A model generated the notes under the pieces. The model did no database searches and was not told where the DNA came from. It saw only the letters and a program-made list of their open reading frames with translations. Below, one piece after another: positions 1-9,056 of a stretch of DNA of 32,136 nucleotides. The stretch comes from Cellulomonas fimi. GTDB taxonomy: Bacteria > Actinomycetota > Actinomycetes > Actinomycetales > Cellulomonadaceae. Positions within the stretch are counted from its first letter, which is position 1; each line of letters begins with the position of its first letter. A program made the translations under genes and the position numbers. Location: the NCBI RefSeq assembly GCF_028527925.1, contig NZ_JAPESW010000044.1:1-32136 (forward strand), in the 5' to 3' direction.

Positions 1-1
1 G

Positions 2-1673
<1,672 letters not shown>

Positions 1674-1741
1674 AAGCGCTCGCGGTGCCGCGTCGTCGTT
1701 GTCGTGGCTCACCATGCAGTCGCACCGCCCCGCAGAGCCAT

Positions 1742-1761
1742 GCTCTAAACCTTTCGGGAGC
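1742..1761. promoter_or_regulatory. Imperfect inverted repeat, candidate xylan-responsive operator
   Basis: GCTCTAAACCTTTCGGGAGC has matching GCTC/GAGC ends around AAACCTTT. Its reverse complement contains CGAAAGGTTTAG, which resembles the CGAA-N-TTCG type sites reported for xylan/xylobiose regulators in streptomycetes. It is the most AT-rich patch in the 268-bp gap between the xylanase and the SDR gene, about 160 bp before the xylanase start. Assignment is tentative. Confidence 0.3.
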
Positions 1762-1848
1762 AGGTCGGCACGACCTCCGTGCGCCAGGACGCGGCCGGGG
1801 CGACGCACCTCCCGAGGCGGGACCCCTCGAACCGGCCCGTGACCGACG

Positions 1849-2622
1849 TCAGCGCGGCAGGGCGACACCCGTGAGGTCGGCCAGGGCCGCGAGCAGCGTG
1901 TCCTGTACCTCGACGTCGGAGGCCGCCGGGTTCGCGTCGAGCTGCTCGAACCGCTTGAGGTAGACGCCGCTGACGCGGGCCGCCGCGTCGTCCGACGTCG
2001 CGAGCCACACCTGCGTCGCGGCGCCGTCGGCGACCTCGTCCCACGCGTCCGGACCGCCGAGCTTGGTCTTGATCCAGCCGGGGTCGACCGCCGTCGACAG
2101 GACCTCCGGCCACAGCCGCGCGACGGCGAAGGCGAGCACCACGTCGTACAGCTTCGAGTCGGAGTAGGCCTGCATGCCGTCCCACGGGCGCCTCGACCAC
2201 TGGAGGTCGTCGAACGCGACCCGCCCCTGCGCCTCGAGCCCGGACGTCAGGTACACCAGACGTGCCGGACGCGGCGCGAGCGCCGTCAGGACGTACGGGG
2301 CGACGGTGTTGACCTGCAGGATGCGCTCGATCCCGTCGGCGGTCTCGACCCGCTCCGGAGCCCCGCCACCGATGCCGGCGTTGTGGACGACGGCGTCGAA
2401 CGGGCCGGCGTCGGCGATCGCGGCGGCCAGCGCACGCGTCTGCTCGAGCGACGCGAGGTCACCGATGACGACGTCGCTCAGCCCCGGCAGCCCCGCACGC
2501 AGCTGCTCCGCCCGCGCCTCGTCGCGCGCGTGCCCGACGACCTCGTGGCCGGCGTCGAGCAGCTGGCGGGCGGTCTCCCGGCCGATCCCGTCGGACGACC
2601 CGGTGACGAGGACACGCGACAT
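1849..2622 (-). CDS. Short-chain dehydrogenase/reductase (classical SDR)
   Basis: The protein is predicted to be 257 residues and to use NAD(P)H to oxidise or reduce an unknown small substrate in the cytoplasm. The N-terminal Rossmann motif TGSSDGIG is at residues 7-14, the structural NAG at 81-83, an active-site Ser in YLTSGLEAQ near 127, and the catalytic pair Tyr153/Lys157 in YSDSK. The PGWIKTK segment after the active site is usual for the family. The start is the ATG at 2622, because GAAGGAG sits six bases upstream and the residues MSRVLVTG begin directly with the first Rossmann strand. Frames that begin further upstream would add a tail with no SDR character. Substrate and pathway cannot be read from the sequence. 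It is separated from the tRNA upstream by a strong hairpin and so has its own transcription start. Confidence 0.88.
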   Translation of the reverse strand: MSRVLVTGSSDGIGRETARQLLDAGHEVVGHARDEARAEQLRAGLPGLSDVVIGDLASLEQTRALAAAIADAGPFDAVVHNAGIGGGAPERVETADGIERILQVNTVAPYVLTALAPRPARLVYLTSGLEAQGRVAFDDLQWSRRPWDGMQAYSDSKLYDVVLAFAVARLWPEVLSTAVDPGWIKTKLGGPDAWDEVADGAATQVWLATSDDAAARVSGVYLKRFEQLDANPAASDVEVQDTLLAALADLTGVALPR

Positions 2623-2691
2623 GACCACTCCTTCGTGACGGGACCCCCGACCGCGGACTGCCGCACGGCCACCCGGGACCACCGGTGGGAC

Positions 2692-2727
2692 GACGAAGGC
2701 CCGGACCGTGTGGTCCGGGCCTTCGTC
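2692..2727 (-). terminator. Rho-independent-type terminator of the tRNA-fMet gene
   Basis: A perfect 16-bp stem (arms 2692-2707 and 2712-2727, both built on GAAGGCCCGGACC) closes a GTGT loop directly 3' of the tRNA on the minus strand. It lacks a good U-tract, as is common in actinobacteria. It isolates the tRNA from the SDR gene. Confidence 0.8.
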
Positions 2728-2733
2728 TTCTTG

Positions 2734-2807
2734 TAGCGGGGGCAGGATTTGAACCTGCGACCTCTGGGTTATGAGCCCAGCGAGCTACCGAGCTGCTCCA
2801 CCCCGCG
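2734..2807 (-). tRNA. Initiator tRNA-fMet (anticodon CAU)
   Basis: The minus strand folds into a complete cloverleaf of 74 nt without the 3' CCA, which is not encoded (A73 is followed by CAA). The anticodon CAT is at 2771-2773 inside a stem with three G-C pairs (CTGGG/CCCAG). Base 1 is C opposite U72 and cannot pair. The unpaired 1-72 position and the GGG/CCC anticodon stem are the marks of an initiator rather than an elongator tRNA. The T arm reads GCAGG-TTCAAAT-CCTGC. It is flanked by its own promoter and terminator, so it is probably a single-gene transcript. Confidence 0.97.
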
Positions 2808-2818
2808 TCGGCTCGACT

Positions 2819-2847
2819 ACCTTACGACACCCCACGGGTGACACCAA
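2819..2847 (-). promoter_or_regulatory. Promoter of the tRNA-fMet gene
   Basis: On the minus strand, TTGGTG (2842-2847) and TAAGGT (2819-2824) are separated by exactly 17 bases. This fits a housekeeping-sigma promoter with a start about five bases before the mature tRNA. Confidence 0.65.
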
Positions 2848-2935
2848 ATCGTCGCAGGTGAGGCCGCTCACAAACCGGGCCAGGCACCGCGGGAAGCCCC
2901 ACGACGCCCGGCCCGGCCGGCGGTCACCACGACGG

Positions 2936-5923
2936 TCAGCCGCCGGCGGCCTCGAGGTCGGCCTCGGCCTTGATCGCGTCCTGCACGGCCCGCGACAGCC
3001 GCTCCTGCGCCTCGCCGTACGCCGCGAAGTCGCTGGTCTGGAGCGCCGCCTGGCTGTCCTCCAGCGCCTGGCGCGCCTGCTGCAGCGCGAGGTCGAGCGA
3101 CGCCCGCGCGGCCGCCGCGTCCGGCGGGACGCCGTCCGTCGGGTCCTCCGTCGGTGTGTCCGTCGGCTGCTCACCCGGCTCCTCGGCCGGTGGTGTCGTG
3201 CCGTCGTCCGGGTTCGTCCCCGCGTCGCCCGCCTCGGCGCCTGAGTCGCCGCCGAAGACCTGGTCGAGCGCGCCGTCGAGCGTGCTCGCGAAGCCGATCG
3301 AGTCACCCCAGGCCACGAGCACGCGCTGGAGCAGCGGGAACGCGGTGCCCGACGCGGCCTGCACGTAGACGGGCTGCACGTAGAGCAGACCGCCGCCGAC
3401 GGGCAGCGTCAGCAGGTTGCCACGGACCACCTGCGAGTCGCCGCGCGCCAGGATGTTCAGCTCGTTCGACACCGTGGGGTCGGCGTTGAAGTTGTTGTTC
3501 ACCTGGCCGGGTCCGGGCACGGTCGAGTCGCGTGGCAGCTCGAGCAGCCGGAGCTTGCCGTAGTCGGGGGACGGCTTGCCCGCCTCCGACCCCGCCTCGG
3601 CGTCGACCGCGAGGTACCCGGTGAGCACCTCGCGCGCTCCCGAACCGCCCGGGATGAACGTCGACATGAGCGAGAACCGCGCCTCGTCCTGGTCGGGCAT
3701 GCGCAGCGTCAGGTAGTACGGCGGCTGCGGCACGTTGACGTTCGGGTGCGTCGGGTCGAGCGGGTTCGCCCAGAAGTCGTTGCCGGAGAAGAACTGGTTG
3801 GCGTCCTCGACGTGGTACCGCGTGAGCAGGGCGCGCTGCACCTTGAACAGGTCCTCGGGGTAGCGCAGGTGGCTCATGAGCGGGCCGCTGATCTCCGACA
3901 GCGGCTTGAGCGAGGTCGGGAAGACCTCGGACCACGCCTCGAGGACCGGGTCGGACGGGTCCCACGCGTACAGGTCGACCGACCCGTCGTACGCGTCGAC
4001 CGTCGCCTTCACCGAGTTGCGGATGTAGTTCACGGTCTTCGGCTGGAGCGCCTGGATGGTCTCCGTCGTCTCGGTGAGCGCGTCACGCGTCGCGCTCTCG
4101 AGCGACCGCCCGGCGGAGTACGGGTACTGGTCGCTCGTCGTGTAGCCGTCGATGATCCACTTCACGCGACCCTCGACGACCGCCGGGTACACGCGCCCGT
4201 CGAGCGTCAGGTACGGCGCGACCTTCGCGACGCGGTCGCGCGGGTTGCGGTCGTACAGGATCTGCGACACGTCGGTCACGCGGTTGGAGAAGACGAGCTG
4301 CTCGTCGCCGAACTTCAGCGCGTACAGCAGCTTGTTCCAGGGGTTGCCGATGCTCGGCCCGGCCGAGACGTCCTGCGTGGGGAAGCGCGTGAGCTGCTGG
4401 CCCTGCGCGTCGTCCGACGGGTAGTCGAACTCCCACCCGTTGCCGCTCGGCGCGCCGACGATCGAGTACGCGGGCGCCTGCGGGCTGAAGTAGATGCGCG
4501 GCTCGTACTCGCCCATCTGCCCCTGCGAGGGGATGCCCCCCTCCCAGAAGTCGGGGGCCCCGCGACCGGCGGTGGTGTTGCCGTAGGCGGCGACGACGCC
4601 GAACCCGTGCGTGTACACGGTCGTGTCGTTGGTCCAGTTGCGCTGCGCGGAGTCGAGACCCTCGAGGTCGAGCTCGCGCACCGCGATGACGGTGTCGCGG
4701 CTCTCGCCGTCGACCTCGTAGCGGTCGACCGAGAGCGAGTCCGGGAAGTGGTAGAAGCCGCGGATCTGCTGGAGCTGCTTGAACGACGGGCTCACGACCT
4801 GCGGGTCGAGCAGGCGGATCGACGCGGTCGTCTCGGCGTCGGACCGCAGCGCGCCGGCCTCGGCGGTCACGTTCGCGTCGTACTCCGCCGTCTGCACGTC
4901 CTCGAGCCCGTACGCCGCGAGCGTCGCGTCGATGTTGCGCTGGATGTACGGCGCCTCACGGTCCTGCTGGTTGGGCTGCACCTGGAAGCGCTGGACGACC
5001 GCCGGGTAGATGCCGCCGACCGCGATCGCGGCGATCACCATGAGGCCCACGCCGATGGCCGGCAGACGCCAGTTCCCGCGGACCGCGGTGACGACGAACA
5101 TGATCGCGACGAAGACCGCGATGCCCGCGAGGATCGCCTTCGACGGGATGACGGCGTGCACGTCGGTGAACGCCGCACCGTGGAACTTCTCCCCCGCCTT
5201 CGTGAGGATCGAGTACCGGTCGAGCCAGTAGTTCGCGGCGATGAGGAGCATGAGCACCGCGCCGATGACCGACAGGTGCACGCGCGCGGCGCGCGTCGTC
5301 CGCGGACCGCTCCCCCGCCCGCCGCCGACGCGCAGCCCGCCGTACAGGTACTGCGTCGCGAGGCCCGCGATGCCGGCCAGGATCGTCACGGCCATGAGGA
5401 ACGACACGACGAACCGGATGCCCGGCAGCGTGAACAGGTAGAACCCGAGGTCGATCCCGTACTGCGGGTCCTCCTCACCGACCGTCTGGCCGTGCATCCA
5501 CAGCTGGACCGTCGACCACTGCTGCGACGCGGCCGCGCCGGCGAACAGGCCGAGCACGGCCGGCCCGACGATCATCACGAGCCGGCGCAGCGGCTCGATG
5601 GCCTCGCGGTACTGGTCGAGGTTCGCCTGCTCGGGCGTCGACGGCGCGTACACCGGGCGCGAGCGGTAGCCGAAGCTCAGGCTCGCCGCGACGGCGCCCG
5701 CCATCAGCCCGAACCCGAGGACGAACAGCACCGCGCGGGTGCCCCACTCGGTGCCGATCACCTGCAGGTAGCCGAGCTGGTCGAACCACAGCACCTCGGT
5801 CCAGACCTGGGCGAGCACCAGGACGAGGACGACGAGCACGCCGAGGACGACGAGCGTCGGGGCGAGCGCCCCGCGTCGGCGCCGACCGGCAGGTCGTGGG
5901 CGGGGTGGGCTGGCGAAGGTCAC
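2936..5923 (-). CDS. UPF0182 (COG1615) family membrane protein
   Basis: This 995-residue integral membrane protein belongs to a family conserved across actinobacteria whose function is not established. Seven hydrophobic segments occupy the first third (about 19-40, 63-85, 114-132, 165-190, 213-232, 262-283 and 287-308). A large, mostly soluble domain follows, presumably extracytoplasmic. Near the C-terminus an acidic Pro/Thr-rich linker with repeated PTDTPTEDPTD-like sequence leads to a final Ala/Gln/Glu-rich helix of coiled-coil character. The length agrees with the family (about 980-1000 residues). The GTG at 5923 is chosen because AGGA lies six bases upstream and translation then begins a few basic residues before the first membrane segment. 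The neighbouring YlbL-like and zincin-like genes match the arrangement around Rv3193c in M. tuberculosis. Confidence 0.93.
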   Translation of the reverse strand: MTFASPPRPRPAGRRRRGALAPTLVVLGVLVVLVLVLAQVWTEVLWFDQLGYLQVIGTEWGTRAVLFVLGFGLMAGAVAASLSFGYRSRPVYAPSTPEQANLDQYREAIEPLRRLVMIVGPAVLGLFAGAAASQQWSTVQLWMHGQTVGEEDPQYGIDLGFYLFTLPGIRFVVSFLMAVTILAGIAGLATQYLYGGLRVGGGRGSGPRTTRAARVHLSVIGAVLMLLIAANYWLDRYSILTKAGEKFHGAAFTDVHAVIPSKAILAGIAVFVAIMFVVTAVRGNWRLPAIGVGLMVIAAIAVGGIYPAVVQRFQVQPNQQDREAPYIQRNIDATLAAYGLEDVQTAEYDANVTAEAGALRSDAETTASIRLLDPQVVSPSFKQLQQIRGFYHFPDSLSVDRYEVDGESRDTVIAVRELDLEGLDSAQRNWTNDTTVYTHGFGVVAAYGNTTAGRGAPDFWEGGIPSQGQMGEYEPRIYFSPQAPAYSIVGAPSGNGWEFDYPSDDAQGQQLTRFPTQDVSAGPSIGNPWNKLLYALKFGDEQLVFSNRVTDVSQILYDRNPRDRVAKVAPYLTLDGRVYPAVVEGRVKWIIDGYTTSDQYPYSAGRSLESATRDALTETTETIQALQPKTVNYIRNSVKATVDAYDGSVDLYAWDPSDPVLEAWSEVFPTSLKPLSEISGPLMSHLRYPEDLFKVQRALLTRYHVEDANQFFSGNDFWANPLDPTHPNVNVPQPPYYLTLRMPDQDEARFSLMSTFIPGGSGAREVLTGYLAVDAEAGSEAGKPSPDYGKLRLLELPRDSTVPGPGQVNNNFNADPTVSNELNILARGDSQVVRGNLLTLPVGGGLLYVQPVYVQAASGTAFPLLQRVLVAWGDSIGFASTLDGALDQVFGGDSGAEAGDAGTNPDDGTTPPAEEPGEQPTDTPTEDPTDGVPPDAAAARASLDLALQQARQALEDSQAALQTSDFAAYGEAQERLSRAVQDAIKAEADLEAAGG

Positions 5924-6059
5924 GGAGCGTCCTCGTCGTCGTGGGGCACGGCTGACCACGGCGGACCGCGGCCGGGCGGCACGCGCACGCGCGGACCGCT
6001 CGCCCGTGTGAACGTGCTGCTCGAGGCCCAGGTTCCCACACGGGTGCGACCATGGTCCG

Positions 6060-6617
6060 GTGACACAGCCCCCCACCCCTCCGCACCCGGGCGAGCGTGC
6101 GCTCGCCGACGCCGTCCGCGAGGTCGAGCACCACGTCGCCGCCGCGGGGTGGGACGCTCCCGTGCGGGTGTTCGCCCTGGTCAGGACGCAGGCGGCGCTC
6201 GCGACCGAGCCCGGGCTCGCCGACCAGCTCGCGCACGACGTGCTCGACGCGGCTGCCGCCGACCCGTGGCACCTCACGTCCGTCGAGCAGGAGGGTCTGC
6301 CGTCGGCGCCCGACCTGGAGACGCTGCTGGCCGGGCTGTCGTGGCCCGACGCCGTCGACGGCGTCGCGGTGACCGTCGAGCGCGTCGTCCTGCCGCCCGC
6401 CGCCGAGGCGGACATGCCGCAGGACCCGGACGCCGCGCTCGCCTACCTGCTCGCGCACCCCGACCGCGCCGACGTGCGGCTCGCCGTCGGTGTGCTGCGC
6501 GACGGCCCGTCCTGGTGCGCGGTGCGCACGCGCGAGCACGACGCGGACGACCAGGTCGGTCAGGGGCCGGACCTCGTGCCCGGGCTCGTGTCGGCGCTGC
6601 GCTCGACGCTCGACTGA
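6060..6617 (+). CDS. PPA1309 family protein (unknown function)
   Basis: The 185-residue acidic protein resembles the actinobacterial PPA1309 family, for which no function is known. It has no signal peptide or membrane segment and should be cytosolic. It begins with a short Pro-rich stretch and helices rich in Ala, Leu and acidic residues (ALADAVREVEHHV). Near the end is the segment SWCAVRTREHDADDQVGQG, typical of the family. The GTG start has GACCAT six bases upstream, so the mRNA may be leaderless. It is divergent from the UPF0182 gene and convergent with the YlbL gene, 31 bases from its stop. Confidence 0.8.
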   Translation: MTQPPTPPHPGERALADAVREVEHHVAAAGWDAPVRVFALVRTQAALATEPGLADQLAHDVLDAAAADPWHLTSVEQEGLPSAPDLETLLAGLSWPDAVDGVAVTVERVVLPPAAEADMPQDPDAALAYLLAHPDRADVRLAVGVLRDGPSWCAVRTREHDADDQVGQGPDLVPGLVSALRSTLD

Positions 6618-6648
6618 CGCCGCGCCGCGCCCGCCCGGCCGCGATCGG

Positions 6649-7794
6649 TCAGCCGGAGGCGGGTCCGGGCGTGGTCGCGTCCTGCGTGCACGTCGGCAGG
6701 TCGTCGGCCTCGCCGGAGCCGATCGCCTCCATCGCGACGCGCGCGTCGTGCAGCGTCGCGACCCGGACGACGCGCAGCCCGTCCGGCACGTGCCCGACGA
6801 CCTCGTCGCAGTTGCCCGCGGGGGCGAGGAACCAGTCGGCGCCGTCGCGGCGGGCACCCGCGAGCTTCTGCCGGATGCCGCCGATCGGTCCGACCTCGCC
6901 GGTGACGTCCATCGTCCCCGTGCCCGCGATCACCTCGCCGTCGGCCTCGTCCTCGGGGGTGAGCTTGTCGATGATCCCGAGCGCGAACATCGTCCCGGCG
7001 CTCGGGCCGCCGATGTCGTCGATGCTGATCGTCACGTCGACGGGCATGTCGAACGTCGGGTCGATGAGGACGCCGATCTGCGCGCCGCCGCCCTCGCGCT
7101 CGCTCGTGACGACGTCGACGTCGACCTCCTGCCCGTGCCGCTGCACCGTGAGCGTCACGGTGTCGCCCGGCTGCACGTCCTCGAGGTCGTCGACGAGCGA
7201 CTGGTAGTCGGGCAGCGGCTCGCCGTCGAACCCGACGAGCACGTCGTTCTCCTCGAGCTTGCCCTCGGCGTCCGTGCCCTCGACCGTCCCGGCGACGAGC
7301 AGCGTGGCAGGCACCTCGTACCCGAGCTCGGTGAGCGCGGCGACGGTCGCGTCCTCCTGCGAGGACACCATCTCCGCCTGGTTGGACTCGTCGATCTGCT
7401 CCTGCGACACGTCCGGCGGGTAGACCTGCTCGACGGGCAGCACGACGGACGACGCCGAGAACCACCCACCCAGGACGCCCAGGATGCTCGACGGGTAGCC
7501 CGGGCCACCGGTGCTCGACACGGTCGTGAGCCGCAGCTCACCCGTGGAGTCGTGGGTCTCGGCCCCGGAGATGTCGATCATCGGCGTGCCGTCGTGCTCG
7601 CCGAGCACGTCGCGCGTCGGGCCGGGGCTGTTGACGGCGTAGGGCGTCGGCAGCACGACGAGCACCGCGAGCAGCGTCGCGCCGGCCAGGAGCGACGTCG
7701 TGAGCGTCACGGCGCGCGGCGACAGCGGCCGCGGGGCGGGCTGCTCGTCGTCGTCGAGCGGCGGGTCGGTGGCGTCGAGCACGGAGCCGATCAT
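6649..7794 (-). CDS. YlbL-like membrane-anchored PDZ / Lon-type (S16) protease
   Basis: The 381-residue protein has one N-terminal membrane segment (about 28-50), a PDZ domain (about 160-230) and a C-terminal Lon-like S16 protease domain. The Ser-Lys dyad is intact: Ser265 in GGPSAGTMF and Lys310 in GGIRQKLAGA. The catalytic part should therefore face outside the membrane and process or degrade exported proteins. The family occurs in Gram-positives (YlbL in Bacillus) and, in this order, next to UPF0182 in mycobacteria (Rv3194c). It lies 45 bases downstream of the SDR-like gene on the same strand and is probably co-transcribed with it. The ribosome site is weak (AGGGG almost touching the ATG), so a slightly later start such as the GTG at codon 5 is possible. 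Confidence 0.92.
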   Translation of the reverse strand: MIGSVLDATDPPLDDDEQPAPRPLSPRAVTLTTSLLAGATLLAVLVVLPTPYAVNSPGPTRDVLGEHDGTPMIDISGAETHDSTGELRLTTVSSTGGPGYPSSILGVLGGWFSASSVVLPVEQVYPPDVSQEQIDESNQAEMVSSQEDATVAALTELGYEVPATLLVAGTVEGTDAEGKLEENDVLVGFDGEPLPDYQSLVDDLEDVQPGDTVTLTVQRHGQEVDVDVVTSEREGGGAQIGVLIDPTFDMPVDVTISIDDIGGPSAGTMFALGIIDKLTPEDEADGEVIAGTGTMDVTGEVGPIGGIRQKLAGARRDGADWFLAPAGNCDEVVGHVPDGLRVVRVATLHDARVAMEAIGSGEADDLPTCTQDATTPGPASG

Positions 7795-7839
7795 CCCCTA
7801 CCGCGCTGTGTGCCGACGACGACGCCCGACCGTGGCGCC

Positions 7840-8988
7840 TCAGCCACGACGGCGGGCCCGCGCCTGCCGCCAGACCGCGGCCGTGCCGATGAGTGCGACC
7901 GCCGCACCAGCCGCGCCGAGTGCCGCCGCGTCACGTGAGCCCATGCGCCGGCCCGCGACCGCCACGCGCCCCTGCACGCCCTCGAGCAGCACGTCGAGGC
8001 ACTCCCGGCTCGACCAGCGCGCGGACCACCCGGCCGCGGTGAGCCGGTCCGCGCCGACCGTCCACGGGTAGACGACGAACGCGAGCTCGGACGCGGGCGA
8101 CGGCAGCACGCCGACGCGGTGCAGCCGCTCGGCCGTGCCGAACGCGGTCGCGGGTGCGAGCTCGACACGCCGCATGCCTGCCGCGGCCTCGACCTGCGAC
8201 GGCGTCAGGACGTCGGGCGCGCCGACCGTGAGCGCGCCGGTCAGCCGGTGGTCGACCGCGAACCGCGCCGCGGCGGCGACGTCGTCGACGTGCACGAACT
8301 GCCACGGCCGCACCGCGCCGCGGACCGTGAGCAGCCGCGGCGCCTCGAAGTGCCGCGTGACGAACGTGTCCACGCCCGGCCCGACGATCGCGGCGGGCCG
8401 CAGCACCGTGAGCAGGGGCGTGCGGCGGCGCGACGCGCGCGCCACGACGGCCTCGACCGCCGCCAGGTCCCCGACGAGCCCGTCGCGCGCGGCGTCGGCG
8501 CCACGCGGCAGCGGGTCGTCGTCGTGCACGACCGGGCGGTCCGGCCACGCGCCGTGCACGACGGCGGAGCTCACCACGACGACGTGCCGCACCCCGACCG
8601 CGCGCGCGGCCGCGAGGGTGTGCTGCGCGCCCGCGACGGCCGCGGCCTGCCGGTCACGGGGCGCGACGCCGGCGTGCTGCGCGAGGTCGGCCGCGTGCGC
8701 CACCAGGACGACGACGTCGGCGCCGACGAGCGCCGACTGCGGCTCGCGCTCGGGCAGCACCTCGACCGACCGCGTCCCGTCCCACGCGCCCCGCAGGGCC
8801 GCCGCGACGGGTCCCGAGCCGACGACCACGACACGGTCGCCGGGCTCCTCCCCGCCCGCCCGCGGTACCTCGGGGGTCGCCTCCGGTGGCCGGCGCGGCG
8901 TGCGCACGGTCGACGCGGCGCGCCGTTGCGGGCGTGCCGGACCCGTCCCCGACGCGTCCGTGCGCCCTGAGCGAACCTGCCCGTCCAC
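7840..8988 (-). CDS. Atypical extended SDR (NAD-dependent epimerase/dehydratase fold) with C-terminal membrane anchor
   Basis: This protein of about 382 residues has the layout of an extended SDR: a Rossmann strand DRVVVVGSG, then SSAVVHG, and the characteristic WQFVHVDDVAAAARFAV segment. Two catalytic hallmarks are not visible. The glycine motif reads GSGPVAA instead of GxxGxxG, and after SSAVVHG there is no YxxxK (the aligned region reads GLVGDLAAVE). It may bind a nucleotide without classical redox chemistry. The C-terminus carries a hydrophobic segment (AAALGAAGAAVALIGTAAVW) followed by a basic tail, which suggests membrane attachment. The GTG at 8988 is preferred, with GAGG five bases upstream; an ATG at 9039 is also open but has no ribosome site. 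It is the first gene of a probable operon with the YlbL protease. Confidence 0.75.
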   Translation of the reverse strand: MDGQVRSGRTDASGTGPARPQRRAASTVRTPRRPPEATPEVPRAGGEEPGDRVVVVGSGPVAAALRGAWDGTRSVEVLPEREPQSALVGADVVVLVAHAADLAQHAGVAPRDRQAAAVAGAQHTLAAARAVGVRHVVVVSSAVVHGAWPDRPVVHDDDPLPRGADAARDGLVGDLAAVEAVVARASRRRTPLLTVLRPAAIVGPGVDTFVTRHFEAPRLLTVRGAVRPWQFVHVDDVAAAARFAVDHRLTGALTVGAPDVLTPSQVEAAAGMRRVELAPATAFGTAERLHRVGVLPSPASELAFVVYPWTVGADRLTAAGWSARWSSRECLDVLLEGVQGRVAVAGRRMGSRDAAALGAAGAAVALIGTAAVWRQARARRRG

Positions 8989-9056
8989 CCGTCCCTCGTT
9001 CCTGTCCTGCGTGGTTACCGTGGTCCCCGCCGGCCCCATCGTCGCAGGAGGTCCCC

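Noticed and set aside
2679..2688. CCACCGGTGG palindrome before the SDR gene, sharing CACCGGTG with the xylanase operator candidate
   Set aside because: CACCGGTG also occurs inside the ferritin-like gene (27662-27669), and one or two copies are expected by chance at this base composition, so common regulation is not supported.
3746..7207. A very long plus-strand open frame (over 1,100 codons) opposite UPF0182 and the YlbL gene
   Set aside because: It is antisense to two well-supported genes, has Arg/Ala/Val/Gly composition typical of a GC-rich shadow frame, and shows no domain.
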